Shown one piece after another: positions 1 to 7,423 of a stretch of 64,000 bases of DNA. The stretch is from contig JAAXWC010000001.1 of NCBI GenBank assembly GCA_013335175.1, positions 1 through 64,000 on the forward strand, read 5' to 3'. Under the pieces are notes generated by a model. It saw only the letters and a program-made list of their open reading frames with translations, was not told the DNA's origin and made no database searches. Numbering within the stretch: the stretch's first letter is position 1; every line of letters starts with the position of its first letter. The DNA comes from Candidatus Roizmanbacteria bacterium. Its GTDB lineage: Bacteria; Patescibacteriota; Microgenomatia; UBA1406; GWC2-37-13. Made by a program: the position numbers and the translations under genes.

Positions 1-276
1 CTTGCACCAAACCTCACGATCAATGCCGGAGTACACCACATTCGGGGGATATATTACGGACAAGAGGTAACCATTCTCGGTGATGATCCAGTCACGGCAA
101 CGAGCACCGGGTTAAAGGTAACCGGGAACCTCATTGCCCAGACCAAACTCAACCAAGCGCGAAGAAGAGCAGACAATGCCTACCCGACGCTTTTGGTGGT
201 AGCCAACCCCAGCCTGTATGTAACGCTGTTACCCTACCTATCCGTTGCCAGTTATGAATGGAAACAACTCCAGTAA
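1..276 (+). CDS. C-terminal end of a pilus-operon surface protein (5' end outside window)
   Basis: The reading frame is open from the first base to a TAA at 274-276 and gives 91 residues with no start in view. The tail contains 'LRGIYYGQ'-like text (HIRGIYYGQE), then 'GNLIAQTKL', an Arg-rich step (ARRRADN) and a closing aromatic 'SYEWKQLQ'. This order resembles uncharacterised CPR proteins encoded just before PilX-like pilins, which I recall but cannot check here. The next gene starts inside it (19-bp overlap), which implies co-transcription and translational coupling. Function is therefore inferred as extracellular or pilus-associated; no catalytic motif is visible. Confidence 0.6.
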   Translation, partial: LAPNLTINAGVHHIRGIYYGQEVTILGDDPVTATSTGLKVTGNLIAQTKLNQARRRADNAYPTLLVVANPSLYVTLLPYLSVASYEWKQLQ

Positions 277-1112
277 ATCCTATGTACATTCCCCCTCCCC
301 GCACAAACCCCACAAACGATATCCAGTCTCAAAGCGGGCAGGTGCTCCTCATTGTGGTTATGCTCGTTGCAACGGTGATAACGGTTGTCACCTCGGTAGC
401 CTTCAAGTCGACGACCGAGACTCAGGTGTCCAAACTTCAGGAGGAGTCCCAGAAATCCCTTGCCGCAGCAGAATCAGCCATTGAAGCGGCCCTTGCACAA
501 AGTACGGCAACCACCCTAAACGTAAGCTCAATTCCCAACCTTTCCGACTACACCGGATCGGTGGTGATCACCACACAAAACAAGACGGAGTTTTCAACCC
601 CCCTTCTTACTCCCGATCAACAGTACACCTTCTACCTTTCCGACTACCCGGGACTTTCTGCCCATGTATATTCAGGGAACCTCGTTTTCTACTTTGCCTC
701 AGAAGGATCAGGCGACTGCACCAGTCGAAGCAGACCCGCCTTAGAAGTTACCCTCATATCTCTTTCAAACATAGGGACCCATTACCTCGTTGAACCCTGT
801 AGCTCAGGCCTCCACATAAACGGGACTACCGATGTCTTAAGTAGCAGTGCCATTTCCGCAGGGACAGCAATCGATGGAAGTACCTATTCCTACAAGACGG
901 CCACACTCAGCGTATCCAACACAAAGTTGCTCCTGGTTCGTGCTTTGTATGCGGGAACCCGGATAGGGTTCAAATCACAGGGGCCTGCCTTTAACCCTCA
1001 GGGGAAATATGTAGACGCCTCAGCAACCAGTAAGGCAAATGTAGAAAAGAAGGTCCAGCTCTTTCAGTCCTACCCTCAGATCCCCGCAGACTTCTGGACT
1101 ACCCAGCTGTAA
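258..1112 (+). CDS. PilX-like pilus-associated membrane protein
   Basis: 284 residues. After about 25 Pro/Asn-rich residues comes 'SGQVLLIVVMLVATVITVV', one hydrophobic helix, followed directly by a charged helix with the text 'KLQEESQKSLAAAESAIEAAL'-like Ala/Glu repeats. This is the layout of PilX/minor-pilin proteins: a single N-terminal helix, then an amphipathic 'AAAESA' helix, then a beta-rich globular part (residues 80-284). There is no canonical GFTLIE prepilin cleavage site; SGQ before the helix may be the equivalent. It overlaps the upstream frame by 19 bp. Role inferred as a minor pilin or pilus assembly component displayed on the cell surface. Confidence 0.65.
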   Translation: METTPVNPMYIPPPRTNPTNDIQSQSGQVLLIVVMLVATVITVVTSVAFKSTTETQVSKLQEESQKSLAAAESAIEAALAQSTATTLNVSSIPNLSDYTGSVVITTQNKTEFSTPLLTPDQQYTFYLSDYPGLSAHVYSGNLVFYFASEGSGDCTSRSRPALEVTLISLSNIGTHYLVEPCSSGLHINGTTDVLSSSAISAGTAIDGSTYSYKTATLSVSNTKLLLVRALYAGTRIGFKSQGPAFNPQGKYVDASATSKANVEKKVQLFQSYPQIPADFWTTQL

Positions 1113-1115
1113 TCG

Positions 1116-1835
1116 TTACGTAAATCGTTCAAAAAAGATAGAATCTGAAGGCACCTCAGCATCGAGAAGATACTGTTTCAAAGCAGCTACAACATCTTTA
1201 CCTCCACAGATATAAAATTCGCCCTGCGATTTATAGAGATCAAGAAGAGGTGGGAGAGCCGTTGTAATTCTTCCTGTCTGAAATCCATTTTGGTCGGGGA
1301 GTGTTGATTCTTGAGATAGACAAATCTTGCTTGTGAATCCATTCACTTTTTTCTCCAAGGTGTGAAGTTCTTCCGTATAGTAAACCTCTTGCAATGTCCG
1401 AAGGCCCCACAGCAAAGTCTGGGGTACAGAGGGGACAAGAGGATGTAAAAGCTGGTTTCTTAAAATGCTCAAAAATGGCGTAATACCAGTTCCCGTTGCA
1501 AGATATATCTTTGGTCGGTCAGTTTCTTTTAGGGTAAATAACCCAGCGGGGCCTTGAAATGTTACCTCTGACCCAAGGGGAAGAGCATGCAGATAGCTTG
1601 AGCCAATCCCATTTGGTACGTGGCGAACTAATAAGGAAAAAGATTCCGTTTGCTCCGGTGAAGTGTCAATAGAGTAAAGTCGACGGACAGAATTGGTGCC
1701 GGATGGAATGTGTGCAATTATATACTGTCCCGGGAGAAACACGAGAGGGGAATCTGTGTATGTGAAGGTGACGGAAAAAACGTCAGCCGATAATTGAATT
1801 TTTTCAACAAGTTTGGCAGAGAAGGTTGATATCAT
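1116..1835 (-). CDS. FAD/NAD(P)-binding oxidoreductase of the ferredoxin-NADP reductase family
   Basis: 239 residues with the two-domain FNR layout. The N-terminal barrel carries the FAD motif 'RRLYSID' (RxYS type, about residue 51) and 'GPAGLF' for the phosphates. The C-terminal Rossmann half has 'YLATGTGITPFLSIL' for NAD(P) and ends with 'YICGGKDVV' and a terminal aromatic residue pair before the last Thr. No iron-sulfur cysteine cluster follows, so it is a simple flavin reductase that would pass electrons between NAD(P)H and a separate carrier. Its ATG overlaps the stop of the preceding ATPase gene (ATGA), so translation is coupled. The partner protein is not evident in the window. Confidence 0.85.
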   Translation of the reverse strand: MISTFSAKLVEKIQLSADVFSVTFTYTDSPLVFLPGQYIIAHIPSGTNSVRRLYSIDTSPEQTESFSLLVRHVPNGIGSSYLHALPLGSEVTFQGPAGLFTLKETDRPKIYLATGTGITPFLSILRNQLLHPLVPSVPQTLLWGLRTLQEVYYTEELHTLEKKVNGFTSKICLSQESTLPDQNGFQTGRITTALPPLLDLYKSQGEFYICGGKDVVAALKQYLLDAEVPSDSIFFERFT

Positions 1836-4186
1836 AGTTTCGCACGGTGGGTAATTTCAGCTTCGACTAACTCCTTGGGACGACCAAATTTTAAACGAGA
1901 AAGCTGAATAATAGCTTGGGCAATATCTTCATTGGCTTCTGCTTTCAGTTTATCAATATCTTTTGTCATATCAATAGAAAAAGGTGGGACAGGCTCGTTG
2001 TTTACAATTGTTTTCATATAGGCGTGAAAACGTTCGACATTAATGAGATCGTTTTCACCAAAGAGTGGTTGAAACTCGCGTTGGAGATAAGAGGCATCGG
2101 TTACACCGACACGGAATGAAATATTCGTACCTACGTTTCCAAATACAGCATTTTTCACCTCTTCATCCATCTGCCCAATAAACTGGTTGGCCACAGTTAG
2201 ACTCAAGTGATATTTACGAGCTTCTGAAAGAATAACCGCAAAATCTGGGGTTGCAAAATTTTGGAATTCGTCTACGTAGAGGAAGAAATCTCGCCGTTTT
2301 TCTTCAGGAATCTCTACCCGACTCATCGCGGCAGCAAGAATTTTTGGCACAATTACCAATCCTAAGAAGGTAGAATTTTCCTCGCCAAGTTTTCCTTTAG
2401 AAAGATTAACCAATAATATTTTTCCGTTATCCATGACGTCTCTAAAATCAAAAGCACTTTTTGATTGCCCAATAATATTACGCATCATTTTATTGGTAAT
2501 GAAACGGCCAAACTTTGAGACGATATAATCGAGTACTTCTGATTTATGAAAATCGGCGGTCTGGGCGATTTGATCGGTCCAGTATCGGCGGATAATAGGG
2601 TCTTGTACTTTGGGGAGGAGCTCTTGGACAACCTTTGGATCAGTCATAATACGAACAATTTCAACAAAAGTTGCCCCTGGTTCACACATAATCGTAAGCA
2701 TGGCATTTCGTACTGCGTGCTCAAATCGAGGTCCAATAATACCCGTACGTTGAGGATCATAAAGTTTGTACATGAGGTTAATTATGGCTCCTGTTATGAA
2801 ATGTTTTTGTTCTTCTGTCTCTGCTTCCAAAAGATTAAGACCCATAGGGCGGTCTGTGTCTGCCGGGTCAAACAAAATAACGTCTTCAGCTCGTTCTGGA
2901 GGAACAAATCGAAGGGTGTCTTCTATTAAATCTCCGTGAGGATCAATGACGCAAACTCCAAATCCTGCGCGAATATCCTGTTTAATCATTTCTTTCAGAA
3001 GTTCAGATTTACCTACACCGGTTTTTCCAATAATATAGGTGTGTCGCATTCGATCTTTTAAATTTACGCACACAGGTCTACGTATGCCTCGATAATATCC
3101 ATATCCCATAAAGGTTCCGCCTTCGGTGGGTACTTCAGCGGATACGGGAGCGGACTTTGCCTTCATCCACTGAATATGAGGAGTTTCGATGGTTTTATTG
3201 GGGAAGTGGAACATGGTCCCCAGTTCGTCTGAAGAGAAGATTGAAACTTCCCGAGCGAATGGCCATTTTAGAACAGGAAAAAATTTATAAAGAAAGTTCA
3301 CCATGAATCCTCCTTTGAATAGGATTCGAGCACTTGTGAGACTATTTTGATCAGAATTGAATTGTGAAAAAGCATTTTTAATATTTCGTACATGGACATC
3401 TGCCAGATCTTTGTCTTTCGCATTTACCACGTAGCGGATCGTGGTTTCAAATCCCGTTTTTGCACATTTTTCATCAATTTTTTCCAGTATTTTTTGGTCG
3501 GTCTTGAAGGTGGCTTTTTCCGGATTGGCTTCATTTTTTTTAGTTGAAGAAATATATGATCGTCCGAGTTTTTTCCATTTAGAATTTGCGGGACGGATAA
3601 GAAATTGAATTATGGCTGCTTCATCATCATCCATTTTGGAAAGGGCAGAGGTGAGGGCAGAAATGGGATCGATGGGGATTTCTTTGAAAACCTTGAGCGG
3701 GAGGTAGCTTACCTCTTTTTGGACCAAAGATCCATACGCAACCTTCCCATTTTCGGTAAAAATATTCGGTTCATCTACTTTTTTAATATCTGCTGCGGGA
3801 TAATAACCGTAAATTGTTTTTTCTATCAAATCTTTGCTTTTTTCAGGGCAGGAAACGTAAAAACGGATATCGGATTTTTTACCTACGATTTCAAAGGCAA
3901 GGACATCATTTACGTTCAAAAATTGGAACCAGCCACCTTTTTTCAATGAAGCAAAAGCAGCAAACATTTGTTCAGCAGCATCAATTTTTATCTCATTTTC
4001 TTTAGACACTTGTACCTCAAGCGTAATCATGTTGAGAGCACTTTTTTCTCGTTTTTTCATCCTAGTGTAAATAATAAACGCGAAGAACAAGAGAAAGAGG
4101 AATGTAACCGCAAAAAGAAGGAACAGCAGAAAAAACAAAAGGTCATAGAACCTATTCAGCAGTGTTTGAACATACAACGAATCCAT
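1832..4186 (-). CDS. Membrane-anchored conjugation-type ATPase (VirD4/TraG-HerA superfamily)
   Basis: 784 residues. Residues 8-41 form a very hydrophobic segment, so the N-terminus is membrane-anchored. A soluble region (about 50-340) precedes the motor domain, with Walker A 'GKTGVGKS' near residue 385, 'VIDPHGDL' just after it and Walker B 'FLYVDEFQNF' near residue 632; 'ANQFIGQM' is the sensor region. These are hallmarks of DNA-pumping ATPases of the VirD4/TraG/HerA group. In CPR genomes such proteins occur without a complete type IV secretion system, and no other secretion genes are visible here. It may move DNA for uptake or transfer; that is inference. A 116-bp copy of its Walker A region lies at 7424-7539. 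Confidence 0.85.
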   Translation of the reverse strand: MDSLYVQTLLNRFYDLLFFLLFLLFAVTFLFLLFFAFIIYTRMKKREKSALNMITLEVQVSKENEIKIDAAEQMFAAFASLKKGGWFQFLNVNDVLAFEIVGKKSDIRFYVSCPEKSKDLIEKTIYGYYPAADIKKVDEPNIFTENGKVAYGSLVQKEVSYLPLKVFKEIPIDPISALTSALSKMDDDEAAIIQFLIRPANSKWKKLGRSYISSTKKNEANPEKATFKTDQKILEKIDEKCAKTGFETTIRYVVNAKDKDLADVHVRNIKNAFSQFNSDQNSLTSARILFKGGFMVNFLYKFFPVLKWPFAREVSIFSSDELGTMFHFPNKTIETPHIQWMKAKSAPVSAEVPTEGGTFMGYGYYRGIRRPVCVNLKDRMRHTYIIGKTGVGKSELLKEMIKQDIRAGFGVCVIDPHGDLIEDTLRFVPPERAEDVILFDPADTDRPMGLNLLEAETEEQKHFITGAIINLMYKLYDPQRTGIIGPRFEHAVRNAMLTIMCEPGATFVEIVRIMTDPKVVQELLPKVQDPIIRRYWTDQIAQTADFHKSEVLDYIVSKFGRFITNKMMRNIIGQSKSAFDFRDVMDNGKILLVNLSKGKLGEENSTFLGLVIVPKILAAAMSRVEIPEEKRRDFFLYVDEFQNFATPDFAVILSEARKYHLSLTVANQFIGQMDEEVKNAVFGNVGTNISFRVGVTDASYLQREFQPLFGENDLINVERFHAYMKTIVNNEPVPPFSIDMTKDIDKLKAEANEDIAQAIIQLSRLKFGRPKELVEAEITHRAKL

Positions 4187-4192
4187 AAATAC

Positions 4193-4202
4193 ATTATATA
4201 AT
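4193..4202. promoter_or_regulatory. Overlapping divergent -10 boxes
   Basis: TATAAT reads on the minus strand at 4193-4198, 6 nt before the ATPase start (4186), and on the plus strand at 4197-4202, 7 nt before the ATG at 4210. The two hexamers share two bases, so RNA polymerase can serve only one gene at a time. Both spacings put the transcription start at or within a base or two of the start codon, suggesting leaderless mRNAs. Confidence 0.65.
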
Positions 4203-4209
4203 AATACTA

Positions 4210-4632
4210 ATGCTTAACAAAGTGACGATTTTAGGGAAAACAACAGGATATATATTTGCCGGAACAGTATTTGCTAGTTACGTAACTTTAAATGTGTTAT
4301 TTTCTCAGTGGATCGATCCTCTCTATTTTGACTATGTAGAAGAAAAAGAACCGGCTGTAGTTCAAACTTTGGAAAAATTGCAAACGATACCAGAGTTTCC
4401 TCAGGTATTAGCGGTCCAGAAAAATATTTTTGGAGAAAATTTGAAAGACAAAGTAGTTGCTCCTCAACTACAGCAAAAGCAGAGAATTTCTCAGTTAGAG
4501 AAATTGTTGGAGCGAAATCCCTCTGCAAGAGATGTTTTGTGGAATGTATCCCGGTTGGAACAGATGAGCGATAATCCCGATAAGGCAAAAGAATATGCTG
4601 ACCGGGCGAAGGCAGTAGATCCGACATTGTGA
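4210..4632 (+). CDS. Small membrane-anchored protein with a TPR-like tail, unrecognised
   Basis: 140 residues. Residues 9-31 form one transmembrane helix ('TTGYIFAGTVFASYVTLNVLF'-like stretch). A linker follows, and the last 45 residues are helical with the text 'LEKLLERNPSARDVLWNVSRL' and 'DKAKEYADRAKAVDP', which looks like one and a half tetratricopeptide units. I do not recognise a named family. It probably anchors a protein-protein interaction module to the membrane. It is divergent from the ATPase gene and followed after 34 bp by the acylphosphatase gene. Confidence 0.6.
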   Translation: MLNKVTILGKTTGYIFAGTVFASYVTLNVLFSQWIDPLYFDYVEEKEPAVVQTLEKLQTIPEFPQVLAVQKNIFGENLKDKVVAPQLQQKQRISQLEKLLERNPSARDVLWNVSRLEQMSDNPDKAKEYADRAKAVDPTL

Positions 4633-4666
4633 TAATTGAAATTTCTCGTCATTTCCGATCTTTTTT

Positions 4667-4966
4667 ATGCTATCTCAAACTCATGTATACATTACAGGAG
4701 ATGTTATCAATGTCGGTATGCGGGCTTGGGTTTCTATACAGGCAAAACTTCTTCATGTAAATGGTTGGGTACGAAATGTTTTCGATAAGCCAGAGGTTTT
4801 TGGTTCACAGGGGGGAGTCGAGGCGGTTTTTCAAGGAGAAAAGCAGCATGTTGATAAACTTGTTGAGTTGGTTCAAAAGGGTTCAGATATTGCACGGGTA
4901 GAGTATGTAGAATCTCTCGAACAGACTCCTACCGAAGTGTTTGAAAAGTTTGAAATACGTAGATAA
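4667..4966 (+). CDS. Acylphosphatase
   Basis: 99 residues, the usual length for this family, which hydrolyses acyl-phosphate bonds. The phosphate-binding loop is present as 'GDVINVGMRAW' (family consensus GxVQGVGFR), including the catalytic Arg, and the catalytic Asn is in 'NGWVRN'. 'GGVEAVFQG' matches the following strand of the fold. The Gln-Gly of the common loop is replaced by Ile-Asn, a modest divergence. The frame ends 42 bp before tRNA-Ala. The substrate cannot be read from sequence. Confidence 0.8.
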   Translation: MLSQTHVYITGDVINVGMRAWVSIQAKLLHVNGWVRNVFDKPEVFGSQGGVEAVFQGEKQHVDKLVELVQKGSDIARVEYVESLEQTPTEVFEKFEIRR

Positions 4967-4972
4967 ATAGAA

Positions 4973-4978
4973 TATAAT
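4973..4978 (+). promoter_or_regulatory. Probable -10 box for tRNA-Ala
   Basis: TATAAT lies 30 nt before the tRNA 5' end, after the acylphosphatase stop. With a start about 6 nt downstream this gives a 5' leader of roughly 24 nt for RNase P to remove. No clear -35 was seen; it overlaps the upstream coding end. Confidence 0.45.
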
Positions 4979-5008
4979 TGCACTTTACAGGTAACGGATT
5001 GTTTTTTT

Positions 5009-5082
5009 GGGCCTATAGCTCAATTGGCTAGAGCGTCTGGCTGGCAGTCAGAAGGTTAGGGGTTCGACCCCCCTTAGGTCCA
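5009..5082 (+). tRNA. tRNA-Ala (anticodon GGC)
   Basis: A full cloverleaf folds: acceptor GGGCCTA with TAGGTCC (one G-U), D stem GCTC/GAGC, anticodon stem TCTGG/TCAGA with loop CTGGCAG (anticodon GGC at 5043-5045), and T arm AGGGG-TTCGACC-CCCCT. The discriminator is A at 5082. CCA is not encoded, so it must be added by tRNA nucleotidyltransferase. The next gene's ATG is only 7 nt downstream, so a shared transcript is likely. Confidence 0.95.
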
Positions 5083-5088
5083 CTCAGT

Positions 5089-5841
5089 ATGAAATTTATA
5101 AAAGATCTCCTTTTACTCTCAAAACGAGCGTTCTATTGTTCTTATAAGAATCTTGATCTCTATGTTTTTCAAAGTGTGCTTTTTGTGCTGCAGTTTTTCA
5201 TTTTCACGACTACCGTTCAATTTGAAAAATCGCCAATCATTATTCCCATAACTCTGATACAGATCGTTATCGTAATTCTCTCAACAGGATTTATGTATAG
5301 CATTCCTTATTTTATTACCTTGCGGCAGAAAAATGAACTAGTAAGCTTTCCCTTTGTTATTCAGGTGTCGTTCCGAAATTTTATTCGTTCACTTTTTCTT
5401 ATTTTTCTCTATTTGCTGTTTTTTGTTGTACTTGGGCTCGTGAGTTTGGTCTTTGCATACCTCTTCTCTATGCATTGGGAATCAGTGTTCACCTTATTTT
5501 CTCAAGATGCTCTTATTATGCTTATCGTATTTTTCCCGATCTCCACGTTTTTCCCGATCTATTTTTCGGTGGAGAAGAAAAGTGTATCTCAATCCGTAAA
5601 ACAAAGCATAATTACTGTAGCAAAAGAGTGGAGATTATCTCTGGTCGTGTTAGTAATGTATACTCTTATCCTATTTGCTCCCCAGTTGGTTCAGGGAATG
5701 AATATCCCTGGGATGAAAGAAGAGTACATACAGTTTGTTTATGGCGTAATAAGAGATTATTTCTATTTTGTAATACAGATAGCAATCTTATTGTATTATC
5801 AGAAGTTTATCCGGTCTTCAAAAGTTCAACTTACGAAATAA
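5089..5841 (+). CDS. Polytopic membrane protein, unrecognised
   Basis: 250 residues with about six hydrophobic spans (roughly residues 23-45, 48-75, 95-127, 138-163, 183-203 and 215-238) separated by short charged loops. Composition is Phe/Ile/Val-rich, and the layout resembles bacterial six-helix proteins of unknown function such as the DUF975-like or GDPD-membrane-domain group, but I see no diagnostic motif. It starts 7 nt after tRNA-Ala and ends in a 16-bp convergent overlap with the PIG-V-like gene. Confidence 0.6.
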   Translation: MKFIKDLLLLSKRAFYCSYKNLDLYVFQSVLFVLQFFIFTTTVQFEKSPIIIPITLIQIVIVILSTGFMYSIPYFITLRQKNELVSFPFVIQVSFRNFIRSLFLIFLYLLFFVVLGLVSLVFAYLFSMHWESVFTLFSQDALIMLIVFFPISTFFPIYFSVEKKSVSQSVKQSIITVAKEWRLSLVVLVMYTLILFAPQLVQGMNIPGMKEEYIQFVYGVIRDYFYFVIQIAILLYYQKFIRSSKVQLTK

Positions 5842-6953
5842 CCCCGAACGTAGAGAGAAAAAAGCATGATATGGAGGATCAGAAACAAAAATCCGATCAG
5901 CAGTTTTATCCATAGTTTTTTTATCGATCCCAGGGCAATAAAAATAGAAACGGATAGGAGTGCGTATCTCGGGACAGAGGATAGAGTCCCCGTTAGAGTA
6001 GGGAGAATAAGGCTGGCTGATGAAAAATACACGAGTCCCGCGAGTTCAGATAGGAGTTGTTTTTTTCTCCATAACTGCACCAATTGAAACACCAAAATCG
6101 CTCCGGCACCAATGAAAAGGAACAGTTCACAGAGAGATATAAAATACGGGATGTTCCAATCGGAGGTTACCACAATTTTGGCATAGCGATACAGAACTTG
6201 GGGGATAGATATGAGATTATTAGATCTCTGAGCCCCAAAAGCCCACTGAACATGCATAAAATATAATGGATCCCCTGTTGTTTGCCAGAGATACAAGCAG
6301 TAGGTAGCGAGTCCGACTACAGGAGCAAAAAGGAGTATAAAGTATCCCTGCAATTTTTTGCCCTCCTGCCATCTTCGCAGAATTATAAGGGCAAACGGGA
6401 TAATGAGAAATATTCCAATAAGACGTGTCAACGAAGCAAAGAAGGCACATATTCCAGCTAAAACCCAGTTTTTTTTATGAATGAAGTAGAACGTTCCTAT
6501 GCTCAGAAGAAAAAAGAGTCCTTCGGTATAGACAGCATTCAGAAAAAATGAAGTTGGAAAGAGAAGAAAGAATAGGAGTGTCCACCAGATTGAAGTATCT
6601 TTCTTCATTAATTCTTGGAGATATTTTTTAAAAACATACATTCCTCCAATAAATGAAAGGAAAGAAATAAGCACTCCAGCAACAATACTATGGCCTCCAA
6701 AAAGATACTGACTCAAGAGATAAATAAGTAGAGGATATAACGGGAAAAATGCCTGTTCATACTGAGCATATCCATTTTCTGAAATCAGCAAGTAATGAAT
6801 ACCATCAAAATGGGCGAGTGGTTGAAGGAAAAAAGGTTCATACATCTTTAGTTGTGCTTCATAGGGAAAAGATCCAGGGGTAGGGAAAATACTGGGCGCT
6901 AGAAAGCCCAAAAGAACGAATAGACTACACCATCCGAAAAGAAGCAGTTTCAT
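5826..6953 (-). CDS. PIG-V-like GT-C mannosyltransferase-type membrane protein
   Basis: 375 residues, about ten transmembrane helices. The first external loop contains 'HFDGIHYLLISENGY' near residue 48, the acidic active-site loop typical of PIG-V/GPI-mannosyltransferase-2-like GT-C enzymes, followed by 'FFPLYPLLIYLL', 'FPTSFFLNAVYTEG' and 'SLTRLIGIFL', all family hallmarks. It should transfer a sugar from a polyprenyl-phosphate carrier to a surface glycan or protein. The start is supported by TATACT at 6960-6965, 6 nt before the ATG. Acceptor unknown. Confidence 0.75.
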   Translation of the reverse strand: MKLLLFGWCSLFVLLGFLAPSIFPTPGSFPYEAQLKMYEPFFLQPLAHFDGIHYLLISENGYAQYEQAFFPLYPLLIYLLSQYLFGGHSIVAGVLISFLSFIGGMYVFKKYLQELMKKDTSIWWTLLFFLLFPTSFFLNAVYTEGLFFLLSIGTFYFIHKKNWVLAGICAFFASLTRLIGIFLIIPFALIILRRWQEGKKLQGYFILLFAPVVGLATYCLYLWQTTGDPLYFMHVQWAFGAQRSNNLISIPQVLYRYAKIVVTSDWNIPYFISLCELFLFIGAGAILVFQLVQLWRKKQLLSELAGLVYFSSASLILPTLTGTLSSVPRYALLSVSIFIALGSIKKLWIKLLIGFLFLILHIMLFSLYVRGYFVS

Positions 6954-6977
6954 GGAGAAAGTATAGCATTTTTTTAG

Positions 6978-7051
6978 TCGGGACGGCGAGACTTGAACTC
7001 GCGACCTTTGGACCCCCAGCCCAACGTTCTAGCCATCTGAACTACGTCCCG
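6978..7051 (-). tRNA. tRNA-Pro (anticodon GGG), intact copy
   Basis: The minus strand folds into a normal cloverleaf: acceptor CGGGACG/CGTCCCG, D stem GTTC/GAAC, anticodon stem TTGGG/TCCAA with loop CTGGGGG (anticodon GGG), and T arm GCGAG-TTCAAGT-CTCGC. Discriminator A; no CCA encoded. The stop codon and last two codons of the GIY-YIG gene lie inside its 5' acceptor strand. A second, altered copy lies at 7315-7389. Confidence 0.95.
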
Positions 7052-7287
7052 TTAATGAGCTTTTCATAAAAAGCTCTATTTTTCTGTTTTTTTAAAAAGT
7101 GCTCTCGTTGTAAAACCGATTTTTTTGTTTCATGTGTCTCTTGGTATACTACCTTCCAAGGACCTTTTTTCTTCGTCGATGCTGTCAAATTATTATTATG
7201 ATGCCATAGTCGATCTTCTAAATCAGAGGTAGATCCGATATAAAAGGCACCTGTCTGCGTACTTTGAATAATATAGACAAAGAACAT
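7042..7287 (-). CDS. Short GIY-YIG endonuclease-domain protein between tRNA-Pro copies
   Basis: 81 residues from the ATG at 7287. The frame extends upstream into the tRNA copy, but TATAAT at 7294-7299 (6 nt before this ATG) and the family start 'MFFVYIIQS' fix the start. 'VYIIQ' and 'FYIGST' are the two halves of the GIY-YIG core, 'LEDRLWHHN' carries the catalytic Arg and His, and 'REHFLKKQK' supplies a late Glu/basic region. Stand-alone proteins of this size (YhbQ-like) are common in CPR genomes. The gene fills the space between two same-strand tRNA-Pro copies and ends inside the downstream one, as expected for a small mobile or homing-type unit; mobility is inferred. Confidence 0.75.
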   Translation of the reverse strand: MFFVYIIQSTQTGAFYIGSTSDLEDRLWHHNNNLTASTKKKGPWKVVYQETHETKKSVLQREHFLKKQKNRAFYEKLINGT

Positions 7288-7293
7288 ACTCCA

Positions 7294-7299
7294 ATTATA
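7294..7299 (-). promoter_or_regulatory. -10 box of the GIY-YIG gene
   Basis: TATAAT on the minus strand, followed by TGGAGT and then the ATG at 7287. Six nucleotides of spacing place transcription start at the start codon; the GGAG could otherwise serve as a very short-spaced ribosome binding site. Confidence 0.5.
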
Positions 7300-7314
7300 G
7301 CGATTGTTAGTTTC

Positions 7315-7389
7315 TCGGGACGGCCCCGAGTCCTCGGGGCGACCTTTGGACCCCCAGCCCAACGTTCTAGCCATCTGAACTACGTCCCG
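7315..7389 (-). pseudogene. Altered second copy of tRNA-Pro (GGG) with replaced T arm
   Basis: 75 nt. Acceptor stem, D arm, anticodon arm (GGG) and variable loop are identical to the tRNA at 6978-7051. Only the T arm differs: the 17-nt normal arm with TTCAAGT loop is replaced by 18 nt forming a perfect 8-bp inverted repeat (GCCCCGAG-TC-CTCGGGGC). Read as a T arm it would have a GCCCC/GGGGC stem and an 8-nt loop lacking the TTCRANY consensus. It is therefore probably not a working elongator tRNA, although charging through the acceptor and anticodon parts cannot be excluded. Confidence 0.75.
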
Positions 7390-7423
7390 TTATCTATCAC
7401 ACTATTCTACCACATAGCAAGTT

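Noticed and set aside
7288-7374. Longer GIY-YIG protein starting at 7374 with 29 extra residues
   Set aside because: The extra residues are read from the altered tRNA-Pro copy, and a TATAAT box lies between them and the family-typical start at 7287.
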